Source: Thaumasiovibrio occultus
GTDB taxonomy: Bacteria > Pseudomonadota > Gammaproteobacteria > Enterobacterales > Vibrionaceae
Direction of reading: 5' to 3'
Length of the DNA stretch: 64,000 nt
Assembly (NCBI GenBank): GCA_019703815.1
Contig: AP023052.1
Span: 2,480,001-2,544,000, forward strand
The notes beneath the pieces were generated by a model. It was not told the origin of the DNA and did no database searches. It saw nothing but the letters and a program-made list of their open reading frames with translations. Positions 29,079 to 38,539 of the stretch are shown piece after piece (within the stretch, counting starts at the first letter, position 1; each line of letters opens with the position of its first letter). The translations under genes were made by a program, and so were the position numbers.

Positions 29079-29980
29079 TAGGTGTAAATCTCCTGTTCAC
29101 TGCCCGCTTTGGCCAAGATCCATTGGCGGAAAATCGCAATCCGACCGGTCTCAGCTTGCTTGTCCTGACAGACAAAATAAAAAGCGTTGTTGCTGATCAG
29201 CTTTTCTTCAAACGGACACACTAAACGCCCCGCATCCAACTCAGGTTGTGCCAATACGTTGTTGCCTAGCGCGATGCCTTGGCCATGTACCGCCGCTTGC
29301 AACACCATGGTTGAATGGCTAAAGATCGGGCCTTGGTTGTAGTTGCTACCTTCCATGCCAAATTCTTTAAAGAAATGACGCCACTCTTTGCGCGAGGTGT
29401 CATGCAATAAGGTATGCGCTTTAATATCAATCAGGTTACGCAGCGGTTTTGCCCCGACCAAGAGCGACGGCGAACACACCGGCAGAAGATATTCTTGGTA
29501 CAGCTTATCGCTGCGCAAGCCCGGCCAATTGCCTTTGCCGTAATAGATCGCCACATCGACGTCATCGGTCAGCGAGCCTTCGTCCAAATCGACCGCTTTG
29601 ATCCGCACATCAATTTCAGGATGCTGCTGATGAAAATCGCTCAATCGCGGTACCAGCCATTGAATCGCAAAGCTTGGCGGAAGACTAATTGTTAAGGCAC
29701 CTTTTGATCCACGTTCCAACACTTTATCGGTGGCGTCAGACAGTGACGTAAAGATGTCTTTGATATCGAGAAAGTAGCTCTGGCCTTCTTCGGTTAGTAG
29801 CAAAGAGCGGTTTCTTCGCCGAAATAATTTTAATCCGAGGAACTCTTCCAGTGCCTTAATTTGGTGACTAACAGCAGCTTGAGTCACAAATAACTCATCC
29901 GCTGCACGGGTAAAGCTGAGGTTGCGTGCTGCAGCCTCAAAGGCTTTTAGGGAATTTAGGGGAGGTAAGCGTCGTGCCAT
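29078..29980 (-). CDS. gcvA: Glycine cleavage system transcriptional activator GcvA
   Basis: LysR-type regulator that controls the glycine cleavage operon and activates the sRNA gene gcvB in enterics. The 300 residues start MARRLPPLNSLKAFEAA and include a winged HTH (ADELFVTQAAVSHQIKALE). The linker LFRRRNRSLLLTEEGQSYF is nearly identical to E. coli GcvA, and a substrate domain follows. ATG 29980 was preferred over GTG 29995 because it reproduces the family N-terminus. The divergent gcvB gene starts about 55 bp upstream, the classic gcvA/gcvB layout. Confidence 0.95.
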   Translation of the reverse strand: MARRLPPLNSLKAFEAAARNLSFTRAADELFVTQAAVSHQIKALEEFLGLKLFRRRNRSLLLTEEGQSYFLDIKDIFTSLSDATDKVLERGSKGALTISLPPSFAIQWLVPRLSDFHQQHPEIDVRIKAVDLDEGSLTDDVDVAIYYGKGNWPGLRSDKLYQEYLLPVCSPSLLVGAKPLRNLIDIKAHTLLHDTSRKEWRHFFKEFGMEGSNYNQGPIFSHSTMVLQAAVHGQGIALGNNVLAQPELDAGRLVCPFEEKLISNNAFYFVCQDKQAETGRIAIFRQWILAKAGSEQEIYT

Positions 29981-30034
29981 GAGTCCATCTGCCACATCAT
30001 TAGTTTTTTTAATCTCAAATATTATAAATTGTCC

Positions 30035-30242
30035 GTTGCTTGTACGCCAGAGAATCCCTATGATTTACCCAGCAACAGCGAGGTAGGATGTTGATTTAGT
30101 TCAGCTCCGTCCTAGTGTTGCGATGTTGTGTTTGCATTTTTCGGCCTCTTGCCGAATCGGGTTTTACCACCCATTAATTCCTGTATTTTTGACCTGTCTG
30201 TCAAAGTTCTACTGGCACGGTACTTTACCGTGCCGTTTTTTA
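30035..30242 (+). ncRNA. gcvB: GcvB small regulatory RNA
   Basis: Hfq-dependent sRNA that represses many amino-acid and peptide transport mRNAs. Signs seen: position divergent from gcvA; a TATAAA -10 at 30023-30028 giving a start near 30035 (the 5' end is estimated); a G/U-rich R1-like stretch GTGTTGCGATGTTGTGTTTGC at 30115-30135 (split here as GTGTTGCGATG and TTGTGTTTGC); a conserved CCTGTATTTTTGACCTGTCTG stretch (CCTGTA, then GACCTGTCTGTC) at about 30179-30203; and a terminator with a 9-bp GGCACGGTA/TACCGTGCC stem at 30214-30234 followed by six T. The size (about 208 nt) matches E. coli GcvB (205). Confidence 0.88.
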
Positions 30243-30372
30243 TTCTGCGCTTTTTAGCGCGATGTGAATCAAGGCTTCTCTCTCCACTGCCCACCATGCT
30301 TTAGATCGTTTAACTGCCTGTCGCGCTAATTTTTCTTGCAGTTTGTGATCAGTACGCCCAAGATCCGCCTAA

Positions 30373-31590
30373 GTGAATTTATCGACTGACATCAGCATGC
30401 ACATTTCAACCCTTAGGGATCAATTCCCAGCCCTTACGCCGCCAGCGGCGATTTACCTCGACAGCGCCGCCACTGCGCACAAACCCCAAGTGGTGTTAGA
30501 CGCCATTCAAGATGTCTATCGTCATAGCGCCAATGTGCATCGCGGCACGCACAAACAGTCAGCCGATCTCACCACCCGTTTTGAACAAGCGCGGGTCGAT
30601 GTGCAGCACTTTTTGCACGCGCGCTACCCTCAAGAAATTATCTGGACCCGCGGGGCGACCGAAGCGTTAAACCTCATTGCGCAAAGCTATGCCCGCAGCC
30701 AGTTACAGCAAGGCGAACGCATTCTGGTGAGCGAAATGGAGCACCACGCTAATATCGTCCCGTGGCAAATGGTCGCCGAGCAAACCGGTGCTGAGCTAGT
30801 AAAAATCCCAATGCTCGCCGACTGTACGATTGATATGGATGCCTATCACCAACTGCTTGCCCAAGGCGCGGCTTTGGTTGCAATTGCGCATGTCACCAAT
30901 GTCACCGGCACCCGACTCCCCATCGAAGAGATGATCTCTGCCGCTCACGCTGCGGGCGCGGTGGTGGTGGTCGATGGGGCGCAAGGGATCGTGCACGAAA
31001 GCGTCGATGTCCAAGCCCTTGATGCCGACTTTTATGTCTTCTCCGGCCATAAACTGTTTGGTCCTACCGGCATTGGCGTGCTGTACGGCAAAAAAGCGCT
31101 ATTGGATGCAATGCCACCGTGGCACGGCGGCGGCAAAATGGTCGAGCGCGTGTCATTCGCTGGCACCACCTACACTGATTTACCGGGTAAGTTTGAAGCG
31201 GGCACCCCAAACATTGCGGGCGCCATTGGGTTAGCGGCGGCCATTAACTGGCTGCAACACCTTGATCGCGCCGCCATTGAAGCCCATTTGCATCAGCTGA
31301 CCGACAAAGCGATCTGCGCGCTAAGCCAGTTAGACGATGTCCGCATTCTTGGCCGCCAAGCCAATAGCAGCACCTTTTCCTTTGTGATTGATGGTGTGCA
31401 CTATCAAGACATTGCTATGTTGCTCGATCAACAAAACATCGCGGTTCGTGCCGGCACGCACTGCGCGCATCCGCTATGCGATGCGCTCAACGTGGCGGGG
31501 ACTATTCGCGTCTCGTTTGCGCTGTATAATACCGAGCAAGATGTTGACCACTTTATCGCAGCGATGATCAAAGCCTGCGATCTACTGTAA
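30373..31590 (+). CDS. csdA: Cysteine desulfurase CsdA
   Basis: PLP enzyme that removes sulfur from cysteine and passes it as persulfide to CsdE. The 405 residues show the PLP lysine at 227 in FSGHKLFGPTGIG and the active-site Cys at 364 in AGTHCAHPLC, the class-II (SufS/CsdA) arrangement. The start is uncertain between GTG 30373 and ATG 30397, neither with a strong ribosome site. It is followed 9 bp later by csdE, then convergent tcdA, so the whole CSD sulfur-transfer set is together as in E. coli. Confidence 0.94.
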   Translation: MNLSTDISMHISTLRDQFPALTPPAAIYLDSAATAHKPQVVLDAIQDVYRHSANVHRGTHKQSADLTTRFEQARVDVQHFLHARYPQEIIWTRGATEALNLIAQSYARSQLQQGERILVSEMEHHANIVPWQMVAEQTGAELVKIPMLADCTIDMDAYHQLLAQGAALVAIAHVTNVTGTRLPIEEMISAAHAAGAVVVVDGAQGIVHESVDVQALDADFYVFSGHKLFGPTGIGVLYGKKALLDAMPPWHGGGKMVERVSFAGTTYTDLPGKFEAGTPNIAGAIGLAAAINWLQHLDRAAIEAHLHQLTDKAICALSQLDDVRILGRQANSSTFSFVIDGVHYQDIAMLLDQQNIAVRAGTHCAHPLCDALNVAGTIRVSFALYNTEQDVDHFIAAMIKACDLL

Positions 31591-31599
31591 GAGAGCCCT

Positions 31600-32013
31600 A
31601 TGCAAAGCCATCCGTTTGGTACTCAAATTCGCGCCGCAGATATTCAAGCGATCCTCACGCCCTTGGCGGGCTGGGAAGATCGCTATCGCCAAGTGATCCA
31701 ATGGGGTAAACAACTGCCTGCGCTGGATACCGCTCTGAAAAATGACGCCAATAAAGTGAATGGCTGTGAAGTGTCTGTTTGGTTGCATTGGGAATGTCAG
31801 GGCGACGCGGTATTGCTGGCTGCCGATGCCGATGCGCGGATCGTCAAAGGGCTTGTGTGTTTGGTCTTGGCCGCGTTTCACGGTAAAACGCGCGCCGAGA
31901 TCGCCGCGTTTGATTTCGATGCCTACTTCACCAGCCTTGGCCTCGCCCAACACCTTACGCCAACACGTAATAACGGTATTCATGCGATTGTCAGTGCGAT
32001 CAAAGCGATCTAA
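31600..32013 (+). CDS. csdE: Sulfur acceptor protein CsdE (SufE family)
   Basis: Accepts persulfide sulfur from CsdA and activates it; in E. coli it also interacts with TcdA (CsdL). The 137-residue protein has the SufE-fold sequence with the acceptor Cys56 in VNGCEVSVW. It is co-transcribed with csdA (9-bp gap) and followed by a bidirectional terminator. The position next to csdA and tcdA favours CsdE over SufE. Confidence 0.94.
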   Translation: MQSHPFGTQIRAADIQAILTPLAGWEDRYRQVIQWGKQLPALDTALKNDANKVNGCEVSVWLHWECQGDAVLLAADADARIVKGLVCLVLAAFHGKTRAEIAAFDFDAYFTSLGLAQHLTPTRNNGIHAIVSAIKAI

Positions 32014-32030
32014 TTTAGCCGCCAACGCAT

Positions 32031-32064
32031 AAAAAAGCGCGACTCATTGAGCCGCGCTTTTTTT
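32031..32064. terminator. Bidirectional terminator after csdE
   Basis: AAAAGCGCG pairs with CGCGCTTTT around an 11-nt loop, with A- and T-runs on both sides, between csdE and the convergent tcdA. Confidence 0.85.
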
Positions 32065-32119
32065 GTTGTTTGAGGGATACTCGCTGTTATTGCAGGGCGT
32101 TAACCTGATCTTTCAAGGC

Positions 32120-32920
32120 TTACTTACGGGTAAGCTTAGCGATAATGCGCGACACCGCGACAAAGCCAAAGGTCGCCGTCACCATGGTGGCCGCGCCAAA
32201 ACCGGCGGCACAATCCATACGCTTGACCCCTTCTGCCGTGGCTTTTACCCCGCACACTGAGCCATCCGCTTGCGGGTATTTCAACTGCTCAGTGGAAAAC
32301 ACACAATCGATCCCGAACTTGCGTTTCGGGTTTTGCGGGAAGTTATGATGGCGACGCAACGTATCACGCAGCTTCTTGGCAAGCGGATCTTGGATAGTCT
32401 TGGTCAAATCTGCAATTTGGATTTGCGTGGGATCGGTTTGACCACCTGCGCCACCTGTGGTGATCACCTTGTACTTGTGACGCTTACAGTGCGCCAGCAG
32501 CGCCGCTTTGGGCTTCATACTGTCAATCGCATCCAGCACATAGTCATAACGACCATCAATGTGCTCCGCCACGTTCTCAGGGGTGATGAAATCATCAATC
32601 AGATGCACTTGGCATTCTGGGTTGATCTGCGCAATACGCGCGGCCATCACTTCAATCTTGCTCTGACCCACAGTGTCTGTCATCGCATGCAACTGACGGT
32701 TGATGTTAGTTACACACACATCATCCATATCAATCAAGGTGATTTCACCCACGCCAGAGCGTGCCAGCGCTTCTGCTGCCCACGAGCCGACGCCACCGAT
32801 CCCAATCACACAGACGTGCGAGGCACGTAAGATCTCAACTTCAGAGTTCCCGTACAAACGGCGGGTTCCACCAAAGCGTTGATCGTATTGTTCACTGGCC
32901 GGTGCGAGATCTTGGCGCAT
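32120..32920 (-). CDS. tcdA: tRNA threonylcarbamoyladenosine dehydratase TcdA
   Basis: E1-like enzyme that cyclises t6A37 of tRNA to ct6A with ATP. The 266 residues contain the ThiF/MoeB-type nucleotide loop GIGGVGSWAAEALARSG, the adenylation region DMDDVCVTNINRQ, and a C-terminal hydrophobic segment. The ATG at 32920 is preceded by AGGAA. It is also called csdL or ygdL and takes part in the CsdA-CsdE sulfur-transfer network next to it. Confidence 0.95.
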   Translation of the reverse strand: MRQDLAPASEQYDQRFGGTRRLYGNSEVEILRASHVCVIGIGGVGSWAAEALARSGVGEITLIDMDDVCVTNINRQLHAMTDTVGQSKIEVMAARIAQINPECQVHLIDDFITPENVAEHIDGRYDYVLDAIDSMKPKAALLAHCKRHKYKVITTGGAGGQTDPTQIQIADLTKTIQDPLAKKLRDTLRRHHNFPQNPKRKFGIDCVFSTEQLKYPQADGSVCGVKATAEGVKRMDCAAGFGAATMVTATFGFVAVSRIIAKLTRK

Positions 32921-32946
32921 AGTCAATTCCTGAGCATAAATAACAA

Positions 32947-32971
32947 CAGAGCGCGATTTATACGCGCTCTG
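32947..32971 (-). terminator. Terminator after mltA
   Basis: CAGAGCGCG/CGCGCTCTG stem with a 7-nt loop, followed on the minus strand by TTGTTATTT, 16 bp beyond the mltA stop. The stem is perfect but the T-run is broken. Confidence 0.65.
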
Positions 32972-32986
32972 TGTAGGTTTGTCCAG

Positions 32987-34066
32987 TTAGATCAAATCGA
33001 TTTTCCAGACCCGGCCAAAGTGCTTGTAATGGCCAGCTTGAGTGCCTGCGTCATCGCCTTTACCGTGGTACAAATCAAGGTGATTGCCTTTCACCGCACC
33101 ACCCGTATCGAGCACCAACACCAAGCGCAATTCGTGACGTCCCGTCCACACACCTTGCTCATCGAGCACCGGCACTTCAATCAACAACACCGAGCCCATT
33201 GGCAAGTGCGCGCGATCCGCCGCGACGCTCGCATTGGCAAGCAGGGGAATACCGGCACTGCCGATCACATCCAGTTGCTCGGTCGGTTTAAAGAACACGA
33301 ACGACTCGTTTTGCTCTAACAGCTCAAACAAGGTGTCTTCATCTTGCTGCGACGCCCACGTTTCAATCGCCGCCAGTGACATCTCTTCTTTTGGCACTTC
33401 GCCGCGATCAATCAGCACCTTACCAATACTGGTGTAGGCATGATTGTTCTTACCGCTATAACCAAAGTACAGCCACTCGTCGTTATCGCCGTAGTGCACA
33501 AAACCACTGCCCTGCACTTCTAGCATAAAGTTATCGAGTGCAGACGCACTGTAACCCAGCTCTAAGCCTTGGCCATCTAACGCACCCCAGTTAATTTCAG
33601 CACGGGTTGGGCAGGCGTTGCCACACTGCGGATTGGCGTAAATCGGGTACTTGTAAACAGAATCCGGACGATGGCGCAGCTCAAGCACCGGCGAGTAATA
33701 ACCGGTCATCAAGACATTACCTTGGTTATCACCGCCGCTTAGCTGTTCAGCGTTCAACATGTAGCGATCGAGGCGATCAGGGTACGCGCCTGCCGCCATC
33801 CACTCGGTCACTTGGCGGTACAAATCTTGGTATTTGGTCGCCATAGACGGTGAGCGACCGGTCACCATCTGCGTTTGCTGGCGGAAAACCCGGGAATTGG
33901 TTAGCAGTAACTCACTATTAATGGTTGATACTGGATTGAACATGTCAGGCAAGTTGCCATCTTTGTATTGCTGCCCCATGTTCGGTTGCGATACTGAATC
34001 CGATGATTGCTGTGCACAACCAAACATGATCACACTCACAAGACCAACAATTAATTTCTTTTTCAC
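32987..34066 (-). CDS. mltA: Membrane-bound lytic murein transglycosylase A
   Basis: Outer-membrane lipoprotein that cleaves peptidoglycan glycan strands to 1,6-anhydro products. With a GTG start at 34066, preceded by AAGGAA, the protein has 359 residues (E. coli 365). The N-terminus is MKKKLIVGLVSVIMFG-C, a lipoprotein signal with Cys at position 17. The C-terminal double-psi barrel contains LVLDTGGAVKGNHLDLYHG with the catalytic Asp region. The longer frame to 34108 lacks a signal-like start. Confidence 0.94.
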   Translation of the reverse strand: MKKKLIVGLVSVIMFGCAQQSSDSVSQPNMGQQYKDGNLPDMFNPVSTINSELLLTNSRVFRQQTQMVTGRSPSMATKYQDLYRQVTEWMAAGAYPDRLDRYMLNAEQLSGGDNQGNVLMTGYYSPVLELRHRPDSVYKYPIYANPQCGNACPTRAEINWGALDGQGLELGYSASALDNFMLEVQGSGFVHYGDNDEWLYFGYSGKNNHAYTSIGKVLIDRGEVPKEEMSLAAIETWASQQDEDTLFELLEQNESFVFFKPTEQLDVIGSAGIPLLANASVAADRAHLPMGSVLLIEVPVLDEQGVWTGRHELRLVLVLDTGGAVKGNHLDLYHGKGDDAGTQAGHYKHFGRVWKIDLI

Positions 34067-34286
34067 AATGATTCCTTTTCTGCGGAAAAATAGTCCGTTA
34101 TGGAGCATTAACGACTAGCGAGTCAGTTAAACACCACATATCACCTATCTCAAGCCGCATCATCTCAGACAAAGTCAGACAAAACTGCCTAATATAATAT
34201 TTAAAGCGTCACAAAAGTGACACAGTTTTCCATAAAAGTGCTAGTCATATAAGTGAAATAAATATGTCACAGGAGAATTTTTACTC

Positions 34287-34544
34287 ATGGATACAACTTT
34301 TAAGCTAGGCACCAAAACTCTCCTCGATCCTGACGCAGTAGAATATCAATGGATACGAAGTATGACACTCGACGGGCTGACTCGTTCACAAATTAACGAG
34401 TCGATTAAACGCTGTTTGGGTGGCAATAATAATACTGCCAATTTGATGCGCCAGGTGGCCAATAAAGAAGCGTCGGTGAACCAACTGCTCACCGAGCTTG
34501 AACTCCATCCGATGGGAGAGGCTTGGCACTCGCCAAGGGGATAA
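34287..34544 (+). CDS. Small hypothetical protein
   Basis: 85 codons with an AGGAG ribosome site 11 bp before the ATG and an A+T-rich promoter-like region upstream. No signal or membrane segment is seen. The sequence is helical and polar (LTRSQINESIKRCLGGNNNT, VNQLLTELELHP). I recognise no family. It is convergent with the DUF2850 gene, leaving 3 bp between the stops. Confidence 0.55.
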   Translation: MDTTFKLGTKTLLDPDAVEYQWIRSMTLDGLTRSQINESIKRCLGGNNNTANLMRQVANKEASVNQLLTELELHPMGEAWHSPRG

Positions 34545-34547
34545 GAC

Positions 34548-34970
34548 TCAGCGCGTTGAGGGAAGACGATGAAACTCAGACTGATAATGAGCCGGCGCTT
34601 CCCTTGTCATTACCTCGCCCTCTAACACATAGCGGTACTTTTCTTGCCCTAAAGTGTACGTCAGAGTTTGCCCATCGAACTGATACTGGGTGGTCACCAC
34701 CGCGCCTTGGTGAAACACGCCATCGGGGCGCACTTCAAAACGATCAGCATCGTACGGCGGTACATCTTGCTCTAGCCACACGCCATATACCTGCGCCACC
34801 GGCACTGAGGATTGCATGCTCGAAGGCAGACCGCCCATCCAGAGCCAAGCAATCGCCAGCAATGCCCCGCTCAACACGACAAGCAATGCGATCACCGGCC
34901 AGAGTTGTCGCTTGGTTGCAGGGCGTTTAACCGCTCCTCGTTGAGTGTCTGAACGTGCAGTTGGGGACAT
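34548..34970 (-). CDS. DUF2850 family membrane-anchored protein
   Basis: 140-residue Vibrio-type protein of unknown function. It has a basic cytoplasmic N-terminus, one membrane helix at about 23-43 (WPVIALLVVLSGALLAIAWLWM) and a periplasmic or extracytoplasmic domain with YGVWLEQDVPPYDADRFEVR and PAHYQSEFHRL. The start at 34970 (MSPTARSD) is chosen because the upstream extension has no family sequence. It is divergent from argA and 192 bp away. Confidence 0.8.
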   Translation of the reverse strand: MSPTARSDTQRGAVKRPATKRQLWPVIALLVVLSGALLAIAWLWMGGLPSSMQSSVPVAQVYGVWLEQDVPPYDADRFEVRPDGVFHQGAVVTTQYQFDGQTLTYTLGQEKYRYVLEGEVMTREAPAHYQSEFHRLPSTR

Positions 34971-35126
34971 TTTGCTGCTCTCTTTTATCGTTAATTTATC
35001 GGGGTTTTGTCTTCGGTATTGAGGGATTAACCCATCGCCATCCACTGCCATTCGGCACGTAGTGAAAAGCATCAGCAACAATGCTCACTTTTTTCTTGCA
35101 CCTTCACGGCTAAAACGCGTACACTC

Positions 35127-35144
35127 AATGAATATTAATTCAAT
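35127..35144 (+). promoter_or_regulatory. Putative ArgR operator (ARG box) before argA
   Basis: AATGAATATTAATTCAAT is an 18-bp imperfect palindrome (core TGAATATTAATTCA) that fits the ARG box consensus. It lies 18 bp before the argA ATG. Repression of argA by ArgR-arginine is known in E. coli; control here is inferred from the site. Confidence 0.75.
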
Positions 35145-35161
35145 AATTGAGCATAAAGTAA

Positions 35162-36490
35162 ATGGTAAAACTTCGTAGTACGGCTCTAGTAAAAGGATTT
35201 CGGCAATCGGCGCCCTACATAAACACCCACCACGGTAAAACCATGGTTATTATGTTGGGTGGCGAAGCGATCGAACACAACAACTTTCCCAACATAGTGA
35301 ATGATATTGCGATGTTGAGCCAATTAGGGGTAAAAATCGTCCTCGTTTATGGCGCGCGTCCGCAGATCAATCAACAGCTCTCGCTGAATAATATTGCAAC
35401 GCCTTACCACAAGTCGGTACGGATCACCGACGAGCATGCGCTGCAAATCGTTAAGCAAGTCGCGGGGGAGTTACAGCTCGAGATCACCGCCCGATTTTCC
35501 ATGGGCATGCTCAATACCCCGATGGCAGGCGCACAAATTAACATGGTGAGCGGCAACTTTGTTATCGCCCAACCCCTCGGCGTCCAAGACGGTGTTGACT
35601 ATAACCACAGCGGCCGGATCCGTCGTATTGATTACCCCGCTATTCATGCTCAGCTCAATGCCGGGAATATTGTGCTGCTTGGCCCGATCGCCAGCAGTGT
35701 GACCGGTGAGTGTTTTAATCTCTCGGCAGAAGATATCGCGACTCAAGTTGCCGTTGGACTGCGCGCCGATAAATTGATCGGTTTTTGCAGCCAACAAGGG
35801 ATCCGCCTTGATAGCGGCGAAATTGTCGCAGAATTGCTGCCCAACGAAGCCGAGCAACATTTGCGTTTGTATGTCGAGCAAGAAGATATTTTATCCGGCT
35901 CCGCGCGTTTTCTACGTGGCGCGATCAAAGCCTGCCGTGCGGGAGTGCCGCGCAGCCATTTGATCAGCTACAAAGATGACGGCTCGCTGATCCAAGAGCT
36001 ATTTTCCATGGACGGGATCGGGACCCAGATCGTGATGGAAAGCATCGAAAAATTGCGTAACGCCACCATCAACGATATCGGTGGGATCTTGGAGCTGATC
36101 CGCCCGTTAGAGCAAGAGGGCATTCTGGTGCGTCGCTCTCGTGAACAACTTGAGCAAGAGATTAACCGCTTTATCGTGATCGACAGAGACAGCGTCACCA
36201 TCGGCTGCGCCGCGTTGTATCCGTTTGTGGAAGAGTCGATGGCGGAGATGGCTTGCGTTGCGGTGCATTCTGACTACCGCGATGGCGAGCGGGGCTTGGC
36301 ATTGCTCAATGCGGTGAAACAGCAAGCCAAATCCATGGGGTTGAGCAAGCTGTTTGTGCTCACCACCCACAGCATTCACTGGTTTAGAGAGCAAGGCTTT
36401 TACGAGTCCGATATCAGCAGCCTACCGGTGACCAAGCAGGCGCTGTATAACTTCCAGCGCCGCTCGAAAATCTTGGTCTACAACCTGTAA
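35162..36490 (+). CDS. argA: Amino-acid N-acetyltransferase (N-acetylglutamate synthase)
   Basis: First step of arginine synthesis: acetylates glutamate with acetyl-CoA. It is inhibited by arginine in the classical enzyme. The 442 residues match E. coli (443). The N-terminal amino-acid-kinase-like domain shows [14 protein letters not shown] and VVYGARPQI-like LVYGARPQI, and the C-terminal GNAT domain has [16 protein letters not shown]. An ARG box precedes it. In E. coli argA is next to recD, as here. Confidence 0.97.
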   Translation: MVKLRSTALVKGFRQSAPYINTHHGKTMVIMLGGEAIEHNNFPNIVNDIAMLSQLGVKIVLVYGARPQINQQLSLNNIATPYHKSVRITDEHALQIVKQVAGELQLEITARFSMGMLNTPMAGAQINMVSGNFVIAQPLGVQDGVDYNHSGRIRRIDYPAIHAQLNAGNIVLLGPIASSVTGECFNLSAEDIATQVAVGLRADKLIGFCSQQGIRLDSGEIVAELLPNEAEQHLRLYVEQEDILSGSARFLRGAIKACRAGVPRSHLISYKDDGSLIQELFSMDGIGTQIVMESIEKLRNATINDIGGILELIRPLEQEGILVRRSREQLEQEINRFIVIDRDSVTIGCAALYPFVEESMAEMACVAVHSDYRDGERGLALLNAVKQQAKSMGLSKLFVLTTHSIHWFREQGFYESDISSLPVTKQALYNFQRRSKILVYNL

Positions 36491-36523
36491 GCCAGCACTA
36501 TCAATTTAAGCACTATCACGCGC

Positions 36524-38539
36524 TTAGATTGATAGCAGCGAACGCAAGCCGCTTAAACGAAAGGTGCGACGCACTATGCCTTGGTGCAACACCGCTTGGG
36601 TAGCGACCATGCTCAAGCGTTGCTTGGCGCGGGTAATGCCGGTGTAAATCAGCTCGCGAGTGATCACCGGATTGTTTTTCTCCGGCAGCAGCATAAAGGT
36701 GTGATGAAATTCTGAGCCTTGCGACTTATGGATCGTCATCGCAAACGCGGTTTCATGGGTAGGCAGTCGGCTCGGCAGTACTCCTTTGATGGTGCCGTCC
36801 GGAAGCAAGAAGTACACCCGCAGACGCTGCAATTCCACATCATACAAGGTGATCCCGATATCACCGTTCGACAGCCCCAAAGCGTAATCGTTACGGGTGA
36901 TCATCACCGGACGCCCCACATACCACAGCTCATCTTTATCACTGATCAGCCCTTCACGGCGCAGCGCTTTGACGATCCGTTGGTTCATCCCTTCAACGCC
37001 AGTATCCCCTTCACGCAGCGCACACAGCAAACGCACTTGGTTAAACTGTGCGAGCACCGCTTGGGGTGATTCACTCTTCGCCGCCAGCATGGTTGGGCGA
37101 TAGGCCTCCACCAGCTGACGTAGCAAGTCGGCGTAAGCGTCAGTACTCAGCGGCGACCACGCCACGTCTGCCATCGACGCGTCCAACATCCGATCAAGTA
37201 ACACCACATTGCCTTGGTTTACCGCTCCCGCCACCAAACCAATGCCGGATTTAGCGTGAAAACGGTGACTTTTTTGCAAAATACACAAGCAATCGCTCAG
37301 TGGCTGCGATTGCTCACTGGCAGGCAGCGAAAAGCCAGTCAATCCGCTTAATACGCCAGCTTGCGCCTGACTGTAACCGTGCTCAGCGAACTGGCAAATA
37401 TCGCCTAGCACGCTCCCCGCTTCAACCGAGGCGAGCTGATCTTTATCGCCCAGCAAAATCAAACGGGCATGCGGCGGCATCGCTTCCATTAAACGCGCCA
37501 TCATCGGGAGATCCACCATTGAGGCTTCATCCACCACCAGCACATCCAAGTGCAGCGGGTTACTGGCGTTATGGCGAAATGCCACCGTGTTCGGCACTGC
37601 GCCCAATAAGCGGTGTAAGGTAGTCGCTTCAGTGGGGATCTGCGCTTTAAGCTCAGGTTCAACCGCCAGTGCGCCAAGGGCGCCGCCAATTGATTCGGTC
37701 AAACGCGCCGCCGCTTTACCGGTAGGTGCCACCAGCTTGATCAACGGCACATCGCCATCGGCTTGCAACAACAACGCCGCCAACAAGCGCACCACCGTGG
37801 TAGTTTTACCGGTACCCGGACCGCCAGAGATCACGCTAAAACGGCGCGACAACGCCACCGCCGCCGCCACTTTTTGCCAATTCAAACAGGCATTGTCCGG
37901 TACCAGTTGCTCTAGCTGATGCAGCGCATCTTGATGGCAATCTCCCGCAACTATTGCGTCCACCGCCGTCCAATCCACTTTTGCGGGCGATACGACATCA
38001 AGCCCTTCTTGCACTGCGCTGCGTTTTTCTTCTGCGGTTGTGCATTGGCGCAGCTTTTCTGCCAGCGCCAAGTAGTGACGTGGGAACAGTTGATTGAGCT
38101 GCGATGGCATCGCTGGCGAAGTTGCCATCGTTTGAGTTTGACGCTGCAAGTAACCCGCGACAATTTGCTCGTCATACCAATAACGCGCCAAATAGAGACG
38201 CTGCTCCACGAGCACCAACGGCGTTGCTGAACTGCCATCAGACAGTGCCGCGCACGATTGGTTAATAGCCTGAGCAAACGCTGCCTTAGCAACATCCAGA
38301 TCCGCGTATTCATCAAGCAGCCAGGCTTGATCGGCGCGGTTTAAGTCAAACCACAGCGGCATCTGGCTCACATCAATACAGATATGACCTTGCCCAACCC
38401 GATAGCTCAGCTCCGCCGCCCACAGCGCCAGCTGCGGCGAGCAATTTGGCTGCTCGGCGATATATTTGGCAAATTGAAAGTCCAATGCGCGCAGCGCGCC
38501 ACGCTCGACCAGCTCAGCGAGTTTATGTAGCAAATCCAT
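36524..38539 (-). CDS. recD: Exodeoxyribonuclease V subunit alpha RecD
   Basis: 5'-to-3' helicase of RecBCD, which processes double-strand breaks. The 671-residue subunit is longer than E. coli RecD (608). It carries Walker A GGPGTGKT at 239-246, the DEASMVD Walker B box, LLGDKDQL and a C-terminal TIHKSQGSEF motif. The ATG shares one base with the recB stop (TAATG), so the two are translationally coupled. Confidence 0.95.
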   Translation of the reverse strand: MDLLHKLAELVERGALRALDFQFAKYIAEQPNCSPQLALWAAELSYRVGQGHICIDVSQMPLWFDLNRADQAWLLDEYADLDVAKAAFAQAINQSCAALSDGSSATPLVLVEQRLYLARYWYDEQIVAGYLQRQTQTMATSPAMPSQLNQLFPRHYLALAEKLRQCTTAEEKRSAVQEGLDVVSPAKVDWTAVDAIVAGDCHQDALHQLEQLVPDNACLNWQKVAAAVALSRRFSVISGGPGTGKTTTVVRLLAALLLQADGDVPLIKLVAPTGKAAARLTESIGGALGALAVEPELKAQIPTEATTLHRLLGAVPNTVAFRHNASNPLHLDVLVVDEASMVDLPMMARLMEAMPPHARLILLGDKDQLASVEAGSVLGDICQFAEHGYSQAQAGVLSGLTGFSLPASEQSQPLSDCLCILQKSHRFHAKSGIGLVAGAVNQGNVVLLDRMLDASMADVAWSPLSTDAYADLLRQLVEAYRPTMLAAKSESPQAVLAQFNQVRLLCALREGDTGVEGMNQRIVKALRREGLISDKDELWYVGRPVMITRNDYALGLSNGDIGITLYDVELQRLRVYFLLPDGTIKGVLPSRLPTHETAFAMTIHKSQGSEFHHTFMLLPEKNNPVITRELIYTGITRAKQRLSMVATQAVLHQGIVRRTFRLSGLRSLLSI

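Noticed and set aside
34523-34930. 135-codon plus-strand frame downstream of the small gene at 34287
   Set aside because: It runs antisense to the DUF2850 gene, whose membrane helix and family motifs are clear.
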